Positions 1 through 10,200 of a DNA stretch of 64,000 nt are shown here, one piece after another (position 1 is the stretch's first letter; each line of letters starts with the position of its first letter). The DNA is from Branchiostoma floridae (lineage: Eukaryota > Chordata > Leptocardii > Amphioxiformes > Branchiostomatidae): the NCBI RefSeq assembly GCF_000003815.2, contig NC_049992.1, positions 6,547,081 to 6,611,080 of the forward strand. The letters run 5' to 3'. The position numbers and the translations under genes are program-made. Under the pieces are notes generated by a model. The model saw only the letters and a list, made by a program, of their open reading frames with translations, was not told the DNA's origin and made no database searches.

Positions 1-514
1 GTAAGGTACCGTACAGGTAACTATTGGATAGCTTGCTTGGATTAACAACAAGGCCAGCAAGAAATTGCAAAAACTCAGATTTAAATAAGGGCTAATACCA
101 AACATGAAGAATAATACATTGTCAGCTTGAAAAAAAGCAAACAAAAGCTACCTCTTTGCAGTAGCTGCACCTGTTTGTACAGTTTTAATGTATTTAACAT
201 GTCTTCATGATTGAAAAAATTCACTACAATGATGGATGTGCCAAGTAATGAGCTTATACTTACTTTGTAAGCCAATTTACCATACTGGAAAGTTATTTGT
301 AATGGTGACATGATAATATGCTGAATGGCAAGTGTGTTGAATTTTTTTTTTTCATTTTTGGAAAAATAGGAATAGACAATTCTGAGAACCAATTGCTTGA
401 ATTGGTGTGACCTTATAAACCTGAGAAAAAGATTGAATGGGTAACTGAGTGTTAGTGTTTGATCAGAAGTCACATGTCAGAAGTACATCACTGTGGACAG
501 ATTTTTTTTTTCAG
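1..514. other. Non-coding, no gene recognised
   Basis: AT-rich sequence with no convincing exon. The window happens to open on GTAAGG, which would read as a splice donor, so this stretch could be an intron of a plus-strand gene ending near 560-613. That is a suggestion only. Confidence 0.35.
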
Positions 515-613
515 GGCATTGATGTCTGAAAACGTGTATTGGCAGAAGTGGAGAAGCTGATTACACAGCAGGAGATGGAGCTCTTCATGCATCCCCCTGT
601 CATCTGTCCATAG
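515..613 (+). CDS. Possible terminal exon of a plus-strand gene, unrecognised
   Basis: A long T-run followed by TCAG at 511-514 makes a good 3' splice site. Two frames are possible after it. One opens with g|GCA TTG ATG and stops at TGA 558-560. The other is closed by a TGA near 527 but then reads AEVEKLITQQEMELF and on to TAG 611-613. The second reads more like protein but would need an acceptor inside the exon. No family is recognised. It could simply be chance. Confidence 0.22.
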
Positions 614-1861
614 AATGGTCAAAGCACCAGCTTAAGTTGTTAACAACATTTTGGGCTTGACAGAAGACTACATATGCATGTACATGTACTGTATATAGAA
701 AAAGTTGACATGTAGATTTGTTTAGAAGTAGAGTGTCCTGATGGTTTGTAAAATCTGTGTGGGGTTGTATAATAATTGGTTCCTTTGATGCCAATTCCAT
801 TTGATACCAAGTCATCTGACTCTGAGTGGTACATGTATATACAGTTGTCGCAATAAGCCTCTAAACCTGTATAAAGCTATAATAGTAGTGCCATAATGTA
901 TGCTGTATTTAGCACAATATTTTATATTCTTCGATACTGTAGTACTTTGTACTGATAAGTGTAATACTGTATGTTGAGTAACATTTGCATATGTTCAACC
1001 ATTTGTCTAGTTAGATGTACCTGCATTGAATTGTTCTGCCAGTTCATTCTAGCGACGCTGAAGAATAGTGATGGATGTCACAAAAAAGATATATGGAGAT
1101 AAATCTTTTTTTTACCTAGTTGTATAGACTGATTTGTATTTGAAGACTGTAAATGTCCTTCTCCAATAGGAGTACGATATTTACTGGGATACTGTATATT
1201 CATGATAGTTTGATACACCATATTTAGAACACTTATTAAAACTGAACAATACCTGTTTACTCATTTGTTTCAAATGTGTTTGATGTGCAGTGTACATAGG
1301 GTCATAGGTTCTTTTTTCAATGACCTTGCCCAACAAAGGTAATATACAGGCCAGAAAATGGAATTATTTTAGATTTCAAAGACGTTGACAGGTTAACCTG
1401 ACATGGGTATCATTGAGTCTTTCCCAACATACCATTCACTGAAGTGCACATTTGGATCGGAGAAACATACATTTTTAAGAAATAATCCACCCCACCCCCC
1501 CTACCACCAGCAATTCTAATATAAACCTTGGAAACACTTATCAATAGTCAAAATAAGTCTATTATCTTCACTTCATTTGTTTTACCAGGAACGTACACAG
1601 ATCAAGCTGGACCTGATTTTCAGGCAGTCCTGGATTTACATACTATCTAGTCTGACTTAGAATACTTACTCCACATTTTCTAGATTACTGTTTGTAGTAT
1701 GTTCTGCTATGTTCTGTTCTGCTATGAATATCCATCAGTAGTAGTTCTATACTTAGCTTTAGAAAACTTATTTTATAATACCATTATTTACAGTATCATG
1801 CCCATATAAAGCTACATTGTTAGACAGTGTATGTTGCCCATGCCTGGAGTGCTTGATAACT
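614..1861. other. Non-coding, no gene recognised
   Basis: AT-rich sequence without convincing splice-flanked open frames. It could include the 3' UTR of the possible exon just upstream. ATTAAA at about 1235 is a possible poly(A) signal. Confidence 0.3.
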
Positions 1862-2061
1862 TATCTCCAAGCAGATCCTAATCTCCAAGCAGATCCTACG
1901 GTGGCATAAGATAGTGTCATTAAGCTAGCCAAGGCATGTGGTCAGCCAAGGAGACAATTGACACCACATTGCCGGCTACACCCCTTGGCTACATGTAGCT
2001 AATGATACATGTACTACTACATTGTAGTATATTATGCCACCGTAGGATTTGCTTGAGATAA
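1862..2061. mobile_element. Non-autonomous TIR element, hAT-like (family also at 33092-33269)
   Basis: The ends are inverted copies of TCTCCAAGCAGATCCTACGG...GGCATAAGATAGT. The left end carries an extra partial copy of the terminal motif. The flanks share TGATAAC on both sides, consistent with a 7-8 bp target-site duplication. The same termini occur at 33092-33269, with decayed relatives at 33455-33640. No coding capacity is seen. The hAT-like label rests only on target-site length. Confidence 0.6.
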
Positions 2062-2129
2062 CCGTGATAACCATGAATGAATAACTTACGCCACTTCCTG
2101 TTCATCACATCCCTCACTTTGATTCTTAA

Positions 2130-3752
2130 GGCCTCTGTGCAAAGCCTTATATCTCCTAACAGAATCAAGCAACAGCAAAGTTATCAACACCACAGATTAG
2201 CGTATTAAACTACTTTCCTGAAAATTTCATTGAGATGTATCACTCGTCTTACAGAGAAAAACGCGATTACGTTTGATGCGGTAAAATTTCGCCCGAAATC
2301 GTCCACGCAAACAAGCGCAGTTGACACGCGGCCTCGCTTTGCGCGAGGCTAAAACGTCTCTTACTTTCGTATCTCCTTCAAACTACCACAGAATTACTTC
2401 AAATTTAGCTGAAATATGCATGAAAGTGTACTTAGCTAGGATCTGAAACGTCATGTGATGTTTGTACTTTGGTATTGAGATACGTGCAGTTGAACTTCTG
2501 ATAGGAAATCACGCATTTTTGACCTTGCGTCCAAATAAAAGTTCAAATATCTCCAAAATCTTTTATTGAAAGTAGTCAGAAAGAAAGTGGTGGCATCATG
2601 ACAATGTATTTGACAGACTTCTATGAAAAACTGCGTCCTTTTTACTTTATATATCTAACCCTACAGGGAGTTTGGGGTAAAACCTACTTTCCGAAGGTGG
2701 GCTTTTGAGCGGGGTGAAAATGACAATAGATCAAAGCCTTATATCTCCTAACAGAATAAAGCGAGAGAAAACCTATTAGGAACACAGCTAGATAAGCGTA
2801 CTAACCGGCTTTCCTGAAAATTTTATTGAGATATTTCACTCCTTTCTCGTCTTACAGAGAAAAACGCAATTACCTTTGATGCGGTAGAATTTCGCCCGAA
2901 ATTGTCCATGCGAACAAGTGCAGTTGACAAGCGGCCTCGATTTACGCAAGGCTAAAATGTCTCTTACTTAATTTCGTATCTCCTTCAAACTACCACAGAA
3001 TTACTTCAAATTTGGCTGAAATATGTATGAAAGTGTACTTAGCTAGGATCTGAAACGTCATATGATGTTTGTACTTTGGTATCGAGATACGTGCAGTTGA
3101 ACTTCTGATAGGAAATCAGCATTTTTGACCTTGCGTCCAAATAAAAGTTCAAATATCTCCAAATTTTTTTATTGAAAGTAGTCAGAAAGAAAGTGGTGGC
3201 ATCATGACAATGTATTTGACAGACTTCTATGAAAAACTGCGTCCTTTTTACTTTATATATCTAACCCTACAGGGAGTTTGGGGTAAAACCTACTTTCCGA
3301 AGCTTACTTACTGAGCGGGGTGAAAATGACAATAGTTCAAGGCCTTATATCTCCTAACAGAATAAAGCGAGAGAAAACCTATTAGGAACACAGCTAGATA
3401 AGCGTACTAACCGGCTTTCTTGAAAATTTCATTGAGATATTTCACTCCTGTCTCGTTCTACAGAGAAAAACGCAATTACCTTTGATGCGGTAGAATTTCG
3501 CCCGAAATTGTCCATGCTAACAAGTGCAGTTGACAAACGACCTCGCTTTGCGTGAGACTGAACGTCTCCGACGTTCGTATCTCCTCTAAACAACAACAAA
3601 TTTACTTCAAATTTGGCTGAAATAGGCATGAAAGTGTGCTTAGTTGTGATCTGAAATACCATATGATGGTTGTACTTTGGTATTGAGATAAATGCAGTTG
3701 AACTTCGGATAAGAACTCACGCATTATTGACCTTGTGTTCAAATATCTCCAA
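2130..3752. repeat. Tandem repeat, about 600 bp period, about 2.7 copies, running into the gap
   Basis: The phrase TTATATCTCCTAACAGAAT recurs near 2147, 2738 and 3345, with long similarity between copies. Landmarks recurring in each copy include AGAGAAAAACGC, TTCGCCCGAAAT, and GTCAGAAAGAAAGTGGTGGC (two copies). Spacings are about 592 and 606 bp. The third copy is cut by the assembly gap. No open frame is conserved across copies, so this looks like a satellite or amplified element and not genes. Confidence 0.8.
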
Positions 3753-4075
3753 NNNNNNNNNNNNNNNNNNNNNNNNNNNNNNNNNNNNNNNNNNNNNNNN
3801 NNNNNNNNNNNNNNNNNNNNNNNNNNNNNNNNNNNNNNNNNNNNNNNNNNNNNNNNNNNNNNNNNNNNNNNNNNNNNNNNNNNNNNNNNNNNNNNNNNNN
3901 NNNNNNNNNNNNNNNNNNNNNNNNNNNNNNNNNNNNNNNNNNNNNNNNNNNNNNNNNNNNNNNNNNNNNNNNNNNNNNNNNNNNNNNNNNNNNNNNNNNN
4001 NNNNNNNNNNNNNNNNNNNNNNNNNNNNNNNNNNNNNNNNNNNNNNNNNNNNNNNNNNNNNNNNNNNNNNNNNNN
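3753..4075. other. Assembly gap (323 N)
   Basis: A run of N. It lies inside repeat DNA: the 600-bp repeat on the left and the 146-bp repeat on the right. The gap is probably due to repeat collapse. Confidence 0.99.
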
Positions 4076-4104
4076 CATAGACCACGTTTCAATCAACACA
4101 GGAA

Positions 4105-4690
4105 CATCATTGTCGACATCTCATTTTTGGGTTGAAATCTGCTATTTTTGGTTCAAAGGGCCAAATTTAGCCTTTTTTGACAAAAAGAGGGTGAACGAGA
4201 TGTCAGGAAGTTATTCCGCACTCAGTAAAGTTGGTTCGAAGGAAATCGGACATCGTTTGTCGACATCTCATTTTTGGGTTGAAATCTGCTTTTTTTGGTT
4301 CAAAGGGCCAAATTTAGCTTTTTTGACAAAAAGAGGGTGAACGAGATGTCAGAAAGTTATTCCGCACTCAGTAAAGTTGGTTCGAAGGAAATCGGACATC
4401 GTTTGTCGACATCTCATTTTTGGGTTGAAATCTGCTATTTTTGGTTCAAAGGGCCAAATTTAGCTTTTTTGACAAAAAGAGGGTGAACGAGATGTCAGGA
4501 AGTTATTCCGCACTCAATAAAGTTGGTTCGAAGGAAATCGGACATCGTTTGTCGACATCTCATTTTTGGGTTGAAATCTGCTTTTTTTGGTTCAAAGGGC
4601 CAAATTTAGCTTTTTTGACAAAAAGAGGGTATACGAGATGTGAGGAAGTTATTCCGCACCCAATCAAGTTGGTTTGAAGGAAATCAGACT
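4105..4690. repeat. Tandem repeat, 146 bp period, four copies
   Basis: The block CATCGTTTGTCGACATCTCA recurs at 4251, 4397 and 4543, and a first copy with a variant start lies at 4105. The steps are exactly 146 bp. Copies are nearly identical, with occasional single-base changes, and the last copy decays after about 4640. Open frames through the array are a by-product of the repeat. Confidence 0.9.
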
Positions 4691-5488
4691 TTGTTTCGCG
4701 ATATCTATGTTTTATGGAAAAATTGCTGTTCTTGCGTCTGAATAGCAAATTTAGCTTTCTCTATAAAAAAAAGGAACATACATAGGCAAAATACCACTAA
4801 GAATATAGTTATTTGCAATGTCAGAAGATTCTGTGTCACTATTCAAAAACATGACAACTTCAACACCATGCATATGGTAGGCTTTCTTTTCAGTACTGTA
4901 AATAACCTTACGTCACCATGGTAACTTAAAGAAGCAACTGATTTACCCTTCACTCAAAAATATTGATGATGGCTGCTTAACTACCCTAAAAACCATGGAC
5001 CTCAGAAGCAGATTTTTTCCCAAAGACCACTGTTTATTTCTTGACGATTTGACTGCAGCAAAATAAAGCTTGACAAAAAGGATCTAGATCAATAACTGTC
5101 TACCTGCAAAATAGAGGCCAACTTGTTCATACCTTTATATACAATGCACAACTGGATGTTGTCCTGTGTTGGCACTTATTTTTGTATATGCATGCAAATA
5201 AGGAAAATTCATGAATTACCGTTATGTATCGTACAGACATGAACAGGTAAAGCAATAATGATTCAGATTATTAATTTCAATATGAAATGAAAGCTAAATA
5301 AAAGCTTTTATAAAAATAAAATCAATTTTGTTCTTCTTATCCCCATCATCGTGACATACTTTAAGTGTCTATGACACCAAAATACATAATTTTATTACTA
5401 ACTTTGCCGGTAATAGTATTCTTGCATGAACACAGACAGTTACAGTCGACTAGTCGTATGATGTTATAGAACATCAAACCCTGTCAAA
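4691..5488. other. Non-coding, nothing recognised
   Basis: AT-rich sequence with no exon, RNA gene or repeat structure that I can support. Confidence 0.4.
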
Positions 5489-5911
5489 GATCATACTTCA
5501 GCTCTTGTTTCCTGCCACCAGGTAATTGAATTGAGCATTGATTATTACTTCAATGACATCTCATTGAACACTGCGGCCGGTTCAGAACAAGACATTGAGT
5601 GTTGCTAAAAAGTACTGTTGATGAGCACACTGTGCTTAGTTTAAGGAGATAACACATACTTGCAAGATACAAAAATATTTGCTTAGTTTGCTTCCTAAAA
5701 TTATTTTTTCGCAAGCCACCGTGGCAAGTTAAGAATCATCGTGACATCATCAAAGTAATCCTCAACATCATCATCCTCATCATCAGTCGGTGGCAGAGCA
5801 CTTGATCACAAGTTTCATCCACAACTGACGGTCCGCACCCAGTGCAGCTACAATCAATGTTTAATTCAATTACCTGGTGACAACCTGGAAACAAGAGCTG
5901 GAAGTATGATC
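5489..5911. mobile_element. Foldback (long inverted-repeat) element
   Basis: About 55 bp at 5489-5543 (GATCATACTTCAGCTCTTGT onward) is repeated in inverted orientation at 5851-5911, with a small internal insertion in the right arm. The roughly 300-bp spacer contains a CATCAT-rich stretch. No ORF is seen. The termini do not match the other MITE families in the window. Confidence 0.6.
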
Positions 5912-6673
5912 TTCAATTGGTTTTATATTCAATAACACCAGGAGGGTTTATTTTAGTGCAAAGTTCTATTTTCAATTAGTAATTCTATCTCAATGGATTA
6001 CAATCACCAAAATGTTATACATTGCTATCATTGGTGTCATTAACACTTTAAGTCAGCATTGCATAGCAGGATACACACCAGGTCCCATCACATTGACAAT
6101 GATCTCATACATGTGTGTACAATGTAGGGTGAAAAGCTCTACACTTAAAGCATGAAATGTACTGTTTTTTTTTTTTAAAGAATCATTTCATCAGGAATTG
6201 CTCAACATTATATACCTAAACATTTCCTGGAGAGTATCTTAAACACACAATTAATTCACCCCTCTCCATAGCTACCTGTTCAATGGAGTTTTGATAAAAC
6301 ACAGAATTCGAACATCAGAAAGTGCTCTGCTTCCTTGGTCAATCAGTCATGCCTCAGGGACTTACAGTTACTGACAGCATACATATAGTCATGAAGTATA
6401 TAATTGCAAGATATTTGTAGATATGGATATGCAAAATGGCTCCTCACAACATTGCATCTAGGATACTGCATGCTACATATTAGCTTCAACATGACAATTA
6501 CATCTACAGTCCAAAGAGCTATGATTTCAAAGCATCTAAATCTGAGTCATAATAAATGCCATAGTACCACAGTGCATCACAGAAAGGCACGCTTCTAGTT
6601 CTACTAGCTGTTTATCTTTTTACAGACTCATTGTTTATGCATGTTAAAGAAATTGGGACTTGGTTAGTGTTCA
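5912..6673. other. Non-coding, nothing recognised
   Basis: No supported feature. If the minus-strand exon at 6674-6786 is real, its 3' UTR lies in the right part of this interval. Confidence 0.35.
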
Positions 6674-6786
6674 TTATAACTCTGCCATCTGCAGGTAGAA
6701 GCAGGTAATCCATTGCATAATCAGCTTCTCATCTGCTGTCATCTCATGTGCACTGATGGCCTTCCTGGGTTGAGTGTCATCAGCAC
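6674..6786 (-). CDS. Candidate terminal coding exon, unrecognised protein
   Basis: On the minus strand a clean acceptor (GTTGTTGCTATAG) is followed by a 2-nt partial codon and 36 codons to TAA. The peptide begins ADDTQPRKAISAHEM and ends CFYLQMAEL. It has the charged, helix-like composition of real coding sequence. No family is recognised. Upstream exons were not found with confidence. A separate candidate exon at 10019-10086 could belong to the same gene, but the phases (2 nt at its donor, 2 nt here) do not join directly, so at least one exon would be missing. Confidence 0.4.
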
Positions 6787-6923
6787 CTATAGCAACAACA
6801 ACATTACAAATTAAAATATTTCAGTGTTGTAATAGACATTATTCTGGTGAAGGTTGCAAAGCAAAGTCACTGTATAGCCTTGTTGTCAGTGCCTATTGAA
6901 ATACATCTGATATATACATGTAG

Positions 6924-7135
6924 TAAGTAAGTAAGTATCGTGTCCTGTGATCTTATGACAACAAATAAAGACCTAACTAATGAAATACAGGGAGTATTGT
7001 CAAAACACAAACACACATATACTCTCTCTCTCACACACACACACAAACACACTGTACACACAAATAGTATACACACACACTGTACACACAAATACACACA
7101 CAAACACACACACACACACATGCATGCATGCACAC
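6924..7135. repeat. Simple repeats: (AGTA)n then long (CA)n-rich tract
   Basis: Short AGTAAGTAAGTA at about 6924 is followed, after a gap, by CACACA-dominated sequence from about 7030 to 7135, interrupted by TGTACACACAAATA units. Frames through it encode only His/Thr or Cys/Val runs. Confidence 0.85.
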
Positions 7136-7140
7136 ACTCA

Positions 7141-8030
7141 TATTCAGTATATTGGTACCTATAGTAGTGAGTTTATCGCTGTCAAAATAAGCGATATTGG
7201 TGCTACCACACCCTTCGTATTAGAAAAAAAAGACTTATCTATTACACATATTGTTTCATTATTACTGTAAACACCAATGTCTTAAATCAATTATAAGGCA
7301 CTACATTTGATATTGTGGGGGGTGACTTCTCGTTGAAGGCAGTGGTTATGAACTGTCTTCCAAGTTCCATACTGAATAATGAGTGGGTAGATAAAAATCA
7401 ATGACAGATATAAAGAAAATATGGTGAATGTTTGAAAATTTGCTCTTTTCTGGAAAGAGGTTTTAGCATGTTAGTGTTACTGCTAGAGTCCTTCTGATAA
7501 TGAATATACTGCCTATAGTACACCAGAGTAGGCAGCTGCAATGTATTATTACACTGAAGGACTACCTAGTATTATACTCTGGATGAGAAACAGGCATTCA
7601 GATATATGTGCTAGGTAAACCAGATAGAGAGAGCAAGAAAAGACTAGCATAAAAACGACTTTGTTAGGATCTTAAATTCTAGTCTATTTTGGGACATTCT
7701 ATTTTTTTAAACACACAAGTGTGTACCTGTAGTACATTTTTGTGACAATGATACTAACACTAACAGACCTTGAAATGGGATTTACCCAGGTACAGGATTG
7801 ATCCAAATTTGCAAATCCTGGTATAACCAGTCAGGATCCAGATTGTCAGTAAATCTCCTTTTTGAGGTAAAATCAGCAGATTGGGATTGGCAATTTGCCC
7901 AACCTACACCTAATACTAGAACTAGTATATCATTAAGTATATGCCGCCTATATCATATGTGGTGACAAGAGTTAACGTGGCACTTTTGCCCAAAGGCGGC
8001 AAAAGGAAAAACACAGTCTTTCAAATATGT
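7141..8030. other. Non-coding, nothing firmly recognised
   Basis: No supported gene. A splice-like AG and a short open minus-strand frame (YGTWKTVHNHC...) near 7300-7370 lacks a good donor and was not called. Confidence 0.35.
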
Positions 8031-8068
8031 AACCTTTATTAATTTTATACACAAACTCCTATTAGTTT

Positions 8069-8239
8069 TCAAGATGTGCACCACCAAAATGAGAAAACTT
8101 GTCCATGCAGATTGACTGACTCAATAGGGAAATTCCCTTCTCCATTTAGCAGGAAAGGTTTGATCCACTCACGCCAGGAAGGTCCCCTACTCTTTTCAAT
8201 AAGTGTGACAGGTTCTTCTACACGCTCAGGGTGGGGCTC
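8069..8239 (-). CDS. Candidate terminal exon or element-derived ORF fragment, unrecognised
   Basis: A 57-codon open minus-strand frame runs from after a TGA to a TGA at 8069-8071. The peptide contains EEPVTLIEKSRGPSWREW and ends FSFWWCTS. On the same strand AATAAA lies at 8035-8040, about 30 nt past the stop, as expected for a transcript end. No good splice acceptor is visible at the upstream side. It may be a gene tail or a mobile-element remnant. Confidence 0.25.
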   Translation of the reverse strand, partial: EPHPERVEEPVTLIEKSRGPSWREWIKPFLLNGEGNFPIESVNLHGQVFSFWWCTS

Positions 8240-8269
8240 TCACAAAACACAGGATCTCCATTTGACCCT

Positions 8270-8575
8270 AGCAAGGACGTTACATCAGTAACGTCCTTGA
8301 CCCTAGGTACTCATTTTCACCTGAGTGAGTTTTGGGTTATAATCAAATCGGGTGACTCCACTTTTTTAACAAAAGTTAACATGATGTATCATGCTCAATT
8401 TTCTGGGTTCAACTTAAAAAATAATTTCCAGTCCATTACTGGATTGGCAAGAATTTCTTACGGGTACCGCATGAACTAGGGGTGGGTTACATAAAATTCA
8501 GGACCGTCCAGGTCCGGTTCAGGTCCAGAGGATCAGGTTCAGGTCCGGACCTGAACTTGGACCTGATTCAGTATG
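8270..8575. repeat. Short palindrome and GGTCC-rich low-copy repeat
   Basis: 8274-8301 holds the palindrome CAAGGACGTTAC...GTAACGTCCTTG. At 8508-8570 variants of CAGGTCCGGTTCAGGTCC occur in both orientations. This is probable element debris. No ORF of note. Confidence 0.4.
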
Positions 8576-8898
8576 TGAAAACTTGTGAATGGACGATACT
8601 CAAACCAATTGTCCATTTCACTACACAGAAATCTGTATTATTAGTCTGCCACTGGCATTTTGAAATCCTACAACGCTAAGTGCCTCTTTACAATTGGCTT
8701 TAAAACTTGGTAGGAATGACTCTAGACTCTACTCAACTTCACTCGTTATTTTCTTCGACCAGTAAGCCCCCAAACCTGTACAATCTAATTTTAAACATTA
8801 CTACTTAATAATAGATTATATAGCACATATGTGACACTAGATAATTTCTATGTGAACAACACATCATCCAAATATGTGTTTTCTCAGGTGGGTATAAC

Positions 8899-9046
8899 AT
8901 AATAAAAATACAACACGGTGTATTTAGCATCACCCTCCAGTCCCAGCCCTCCCACAGATCGGATTGCCCAACGGTCAAAGGCCTTCGACCGTCAGGCGAT
9001 CCGACCTGCGGGTCAAACGTAATACACCGTGTTGTATTCTTATTTT
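8899..9046. mobile_element. MITE with about 25-bp terminal inverted repeats
   Basis: The left end AATAAAAATACAACACGGTG and the right end CACCGTGTTGTATTCTTATT are inverted copies of each other with one mismatch. The interior is GC-richer and includes a nested partial palindrome around CCTTCGACCGTCAGG. No coding capacity. Confidence 0.7.
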
Positions 9047-9168
9047 CTATATATATATATCCCACAATCAAACACCAAACAGCCCAAACATCACAACAGA
9101 TCATTCAGTTGTGTCACTGTTTGCGCCTTTTTTTACCTCCTTGATTTTACCAATTGAGATATTTTGTG

Positions 9169-9395
9169 AGTCTCCAAGCAGACGTATTGCTGGATGAAAA
9201 AGAGAAAGATTTAGCCAAATAGGGACAAATAAGTTGCAATGGCATTTCAGTCAGTACTGTGCTATCTATCTACCCTACTCTACCCAGCTATCAGTCACAA
9301 GCTCATTATGTATACCTTTAGCCACCTGACTCCTATTTCAGTATTTGTTCAATATGTACAGTTTTTCCAGCGACCTCTGGAGTCTGTTAGAGACT
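9169..9395. mobile_element. Short TIR repeat (family also at 62540-62714)
   Basis: Begins AGTCTCCAAGCAGACG and ends with a degenerate inverted copy, GTCTGTTAGAGACT. The interior (GATTTAGCCAAATAGGG, AATAAGTTGC) matches the copy at 62540-62714 closely. No ORF. Confidence 0.65.
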
Positions 9396-9446
9396 AATAC
9401 TTAGTACTACTCATACTATTATGTAACACGGTACAAGTACACTGTA

Positions 9447-9654
9447 TACTGTAAATGCATTTAAGTTCGCGGGGATTTAATTTCGCAGTAGTGGGAAAAG
9501 GGACTTTTCGCGGTGGAAGTTCGCGGTAACACCATAGACTGTAGTCTAATATCATAATAGAAAAATGTTCGCGGTGGTTTTAAGTTTGCGGTGAAGTGGT
9601 CACCCCGAAAACCGCGAACATTAATCCACCGCGAACATTTCTGCATTTACAGTA
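9447..9654. mobile_element. CGCGAA-rich MITE, copy 1 of 3
   Basis: About 208 bp. The ends are TACTGTAAATGCA and its inverse TGCATTTACAGTA, followed inward by repeated TTCGCGG / CCGCGAA blocks. Inverted relative to copies at 22745-22956 and 28902-29113. The interior holds the conserved ACTTTTCGCGGTGG and ACCATAGACTGTAGTCTA blocks. It has no ORF of its own. Confidence 0.85.
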
Positions 9655-10018
9655 ATTTTAGTAACCGCAATCAGTATAACCTGTACTCTGAGGGCTTACA
9701 ATTGCAAACAAATTGTCCTTGTAACCTCGGATTTTCAAAACAAATGCAAGTATCAATGAGACAACTGGGCCCTGGAACCTATCATGTAACGTTATAATGT
9801 ACCTGCACCAGTAAAAAATATTAGTAACGTGGAAACAAGGTGGAAATTGTCAAGGAGGCCGGAGAGACCTCCGGGGTGAAAAATTGTTAAATCTGTTTAG
9901 AATGGATTATGATTTTTCTATGCCTCATTTATGATCAAGAAGGACAAAAACGATGCCTTGATGAATTAGACCTACCTTTAGAACGGGTTACGTGGAATGA
10001 ATACGTTTGGAAAGGTAC
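9655..10018. other. Non-coding, probable first intron of the 10 kb minus-strand gene
   Basis: No recognised exon. A strong minus-strand donor (CTAAAG|GTAGGT) near 9979 offers an alternative end for the exon annotated at 10019-10086. Confidence 0.3.
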
Positions 10019-10086
10019 GTTTCGAACGTTTCCAGGCGTGTTCGTGTGTAATCTCGTTCGATACGATAATCTGTGGAGGCCGCCAT
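10019..10086 (-). CDS. Candidate first coding exon of an unrecognised minus-strand gene
   Basis: CCAAGATGGCGGCC gives an ATG in a near-ideal start context. It is followed by MAASTDYRIERDYTRTRLET and a possible donor AAAC|GTACCT leaving phase 2. Read through, the frame reaches TAA after 10 more codons, so a splice is required. The AAGATGGCGG motif (YY1-like) and GC-rich, CpG-containing flank to about 10200 look like a housekeeping promoter. A stronger donor downstream (GTAGGT near 9979) would make this exon 5' UTR or a different frame. Its product is unknown. Confidence 0.35.
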
Positions 10087-10200
10087 CTTGGATCTTGGAC
10101 CGCTCATTCCCATGACGCATCGCGCCTGTCCAAGCCACGCTGATCACCGCGGGCTGTGCGCGCTTGGCGTTGTCCTCGACACAGCACTGCTGATAACGCA
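10087..10200. promoter_or_regulatory. Putative CpG-type promoter, possibly bidirectional
   Basis: Locally GC-rich and CpG-rich in an otherwise AT-rich region, with the NRF1-like TGTGCGCGCTTG and the ATGGCGGCC start just downstream on the minus strand. The LDL-A gene on the plus strand begins somewhere to the right, so this could serve both directions. Inferred from composition only. Confidence 0.35.

Noticed and set aside
3602-4340. Long open frames spanning the first assembly gap
   Set aside because: They exist only because N positions cannot contain stops; the flanks are satellite DNA.
2130-4690. CRISPR-like array
   Set aside because: Repeats are long, contiguous tandem units without unique spacers in a eukaryotic sequence.
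4110-4748. Repeated open frames with FWFKGPNLAFLTKRG
   Set aside because: By-product of the 146-bp tandem repeat; the frame shifts between copies because 146 is not a multiple of three.
6867-7270. Cys/Val-rich and His/Thr-rich open frames
   Set aside because: Translations of a CA microsatellite.
7300-7372. Possible minus-strand exon YGTWKTVHNHCLQREV
   Set aside because: Acceptor acceptable, but no usable donor and an early stop; too short to distinguish from chance.
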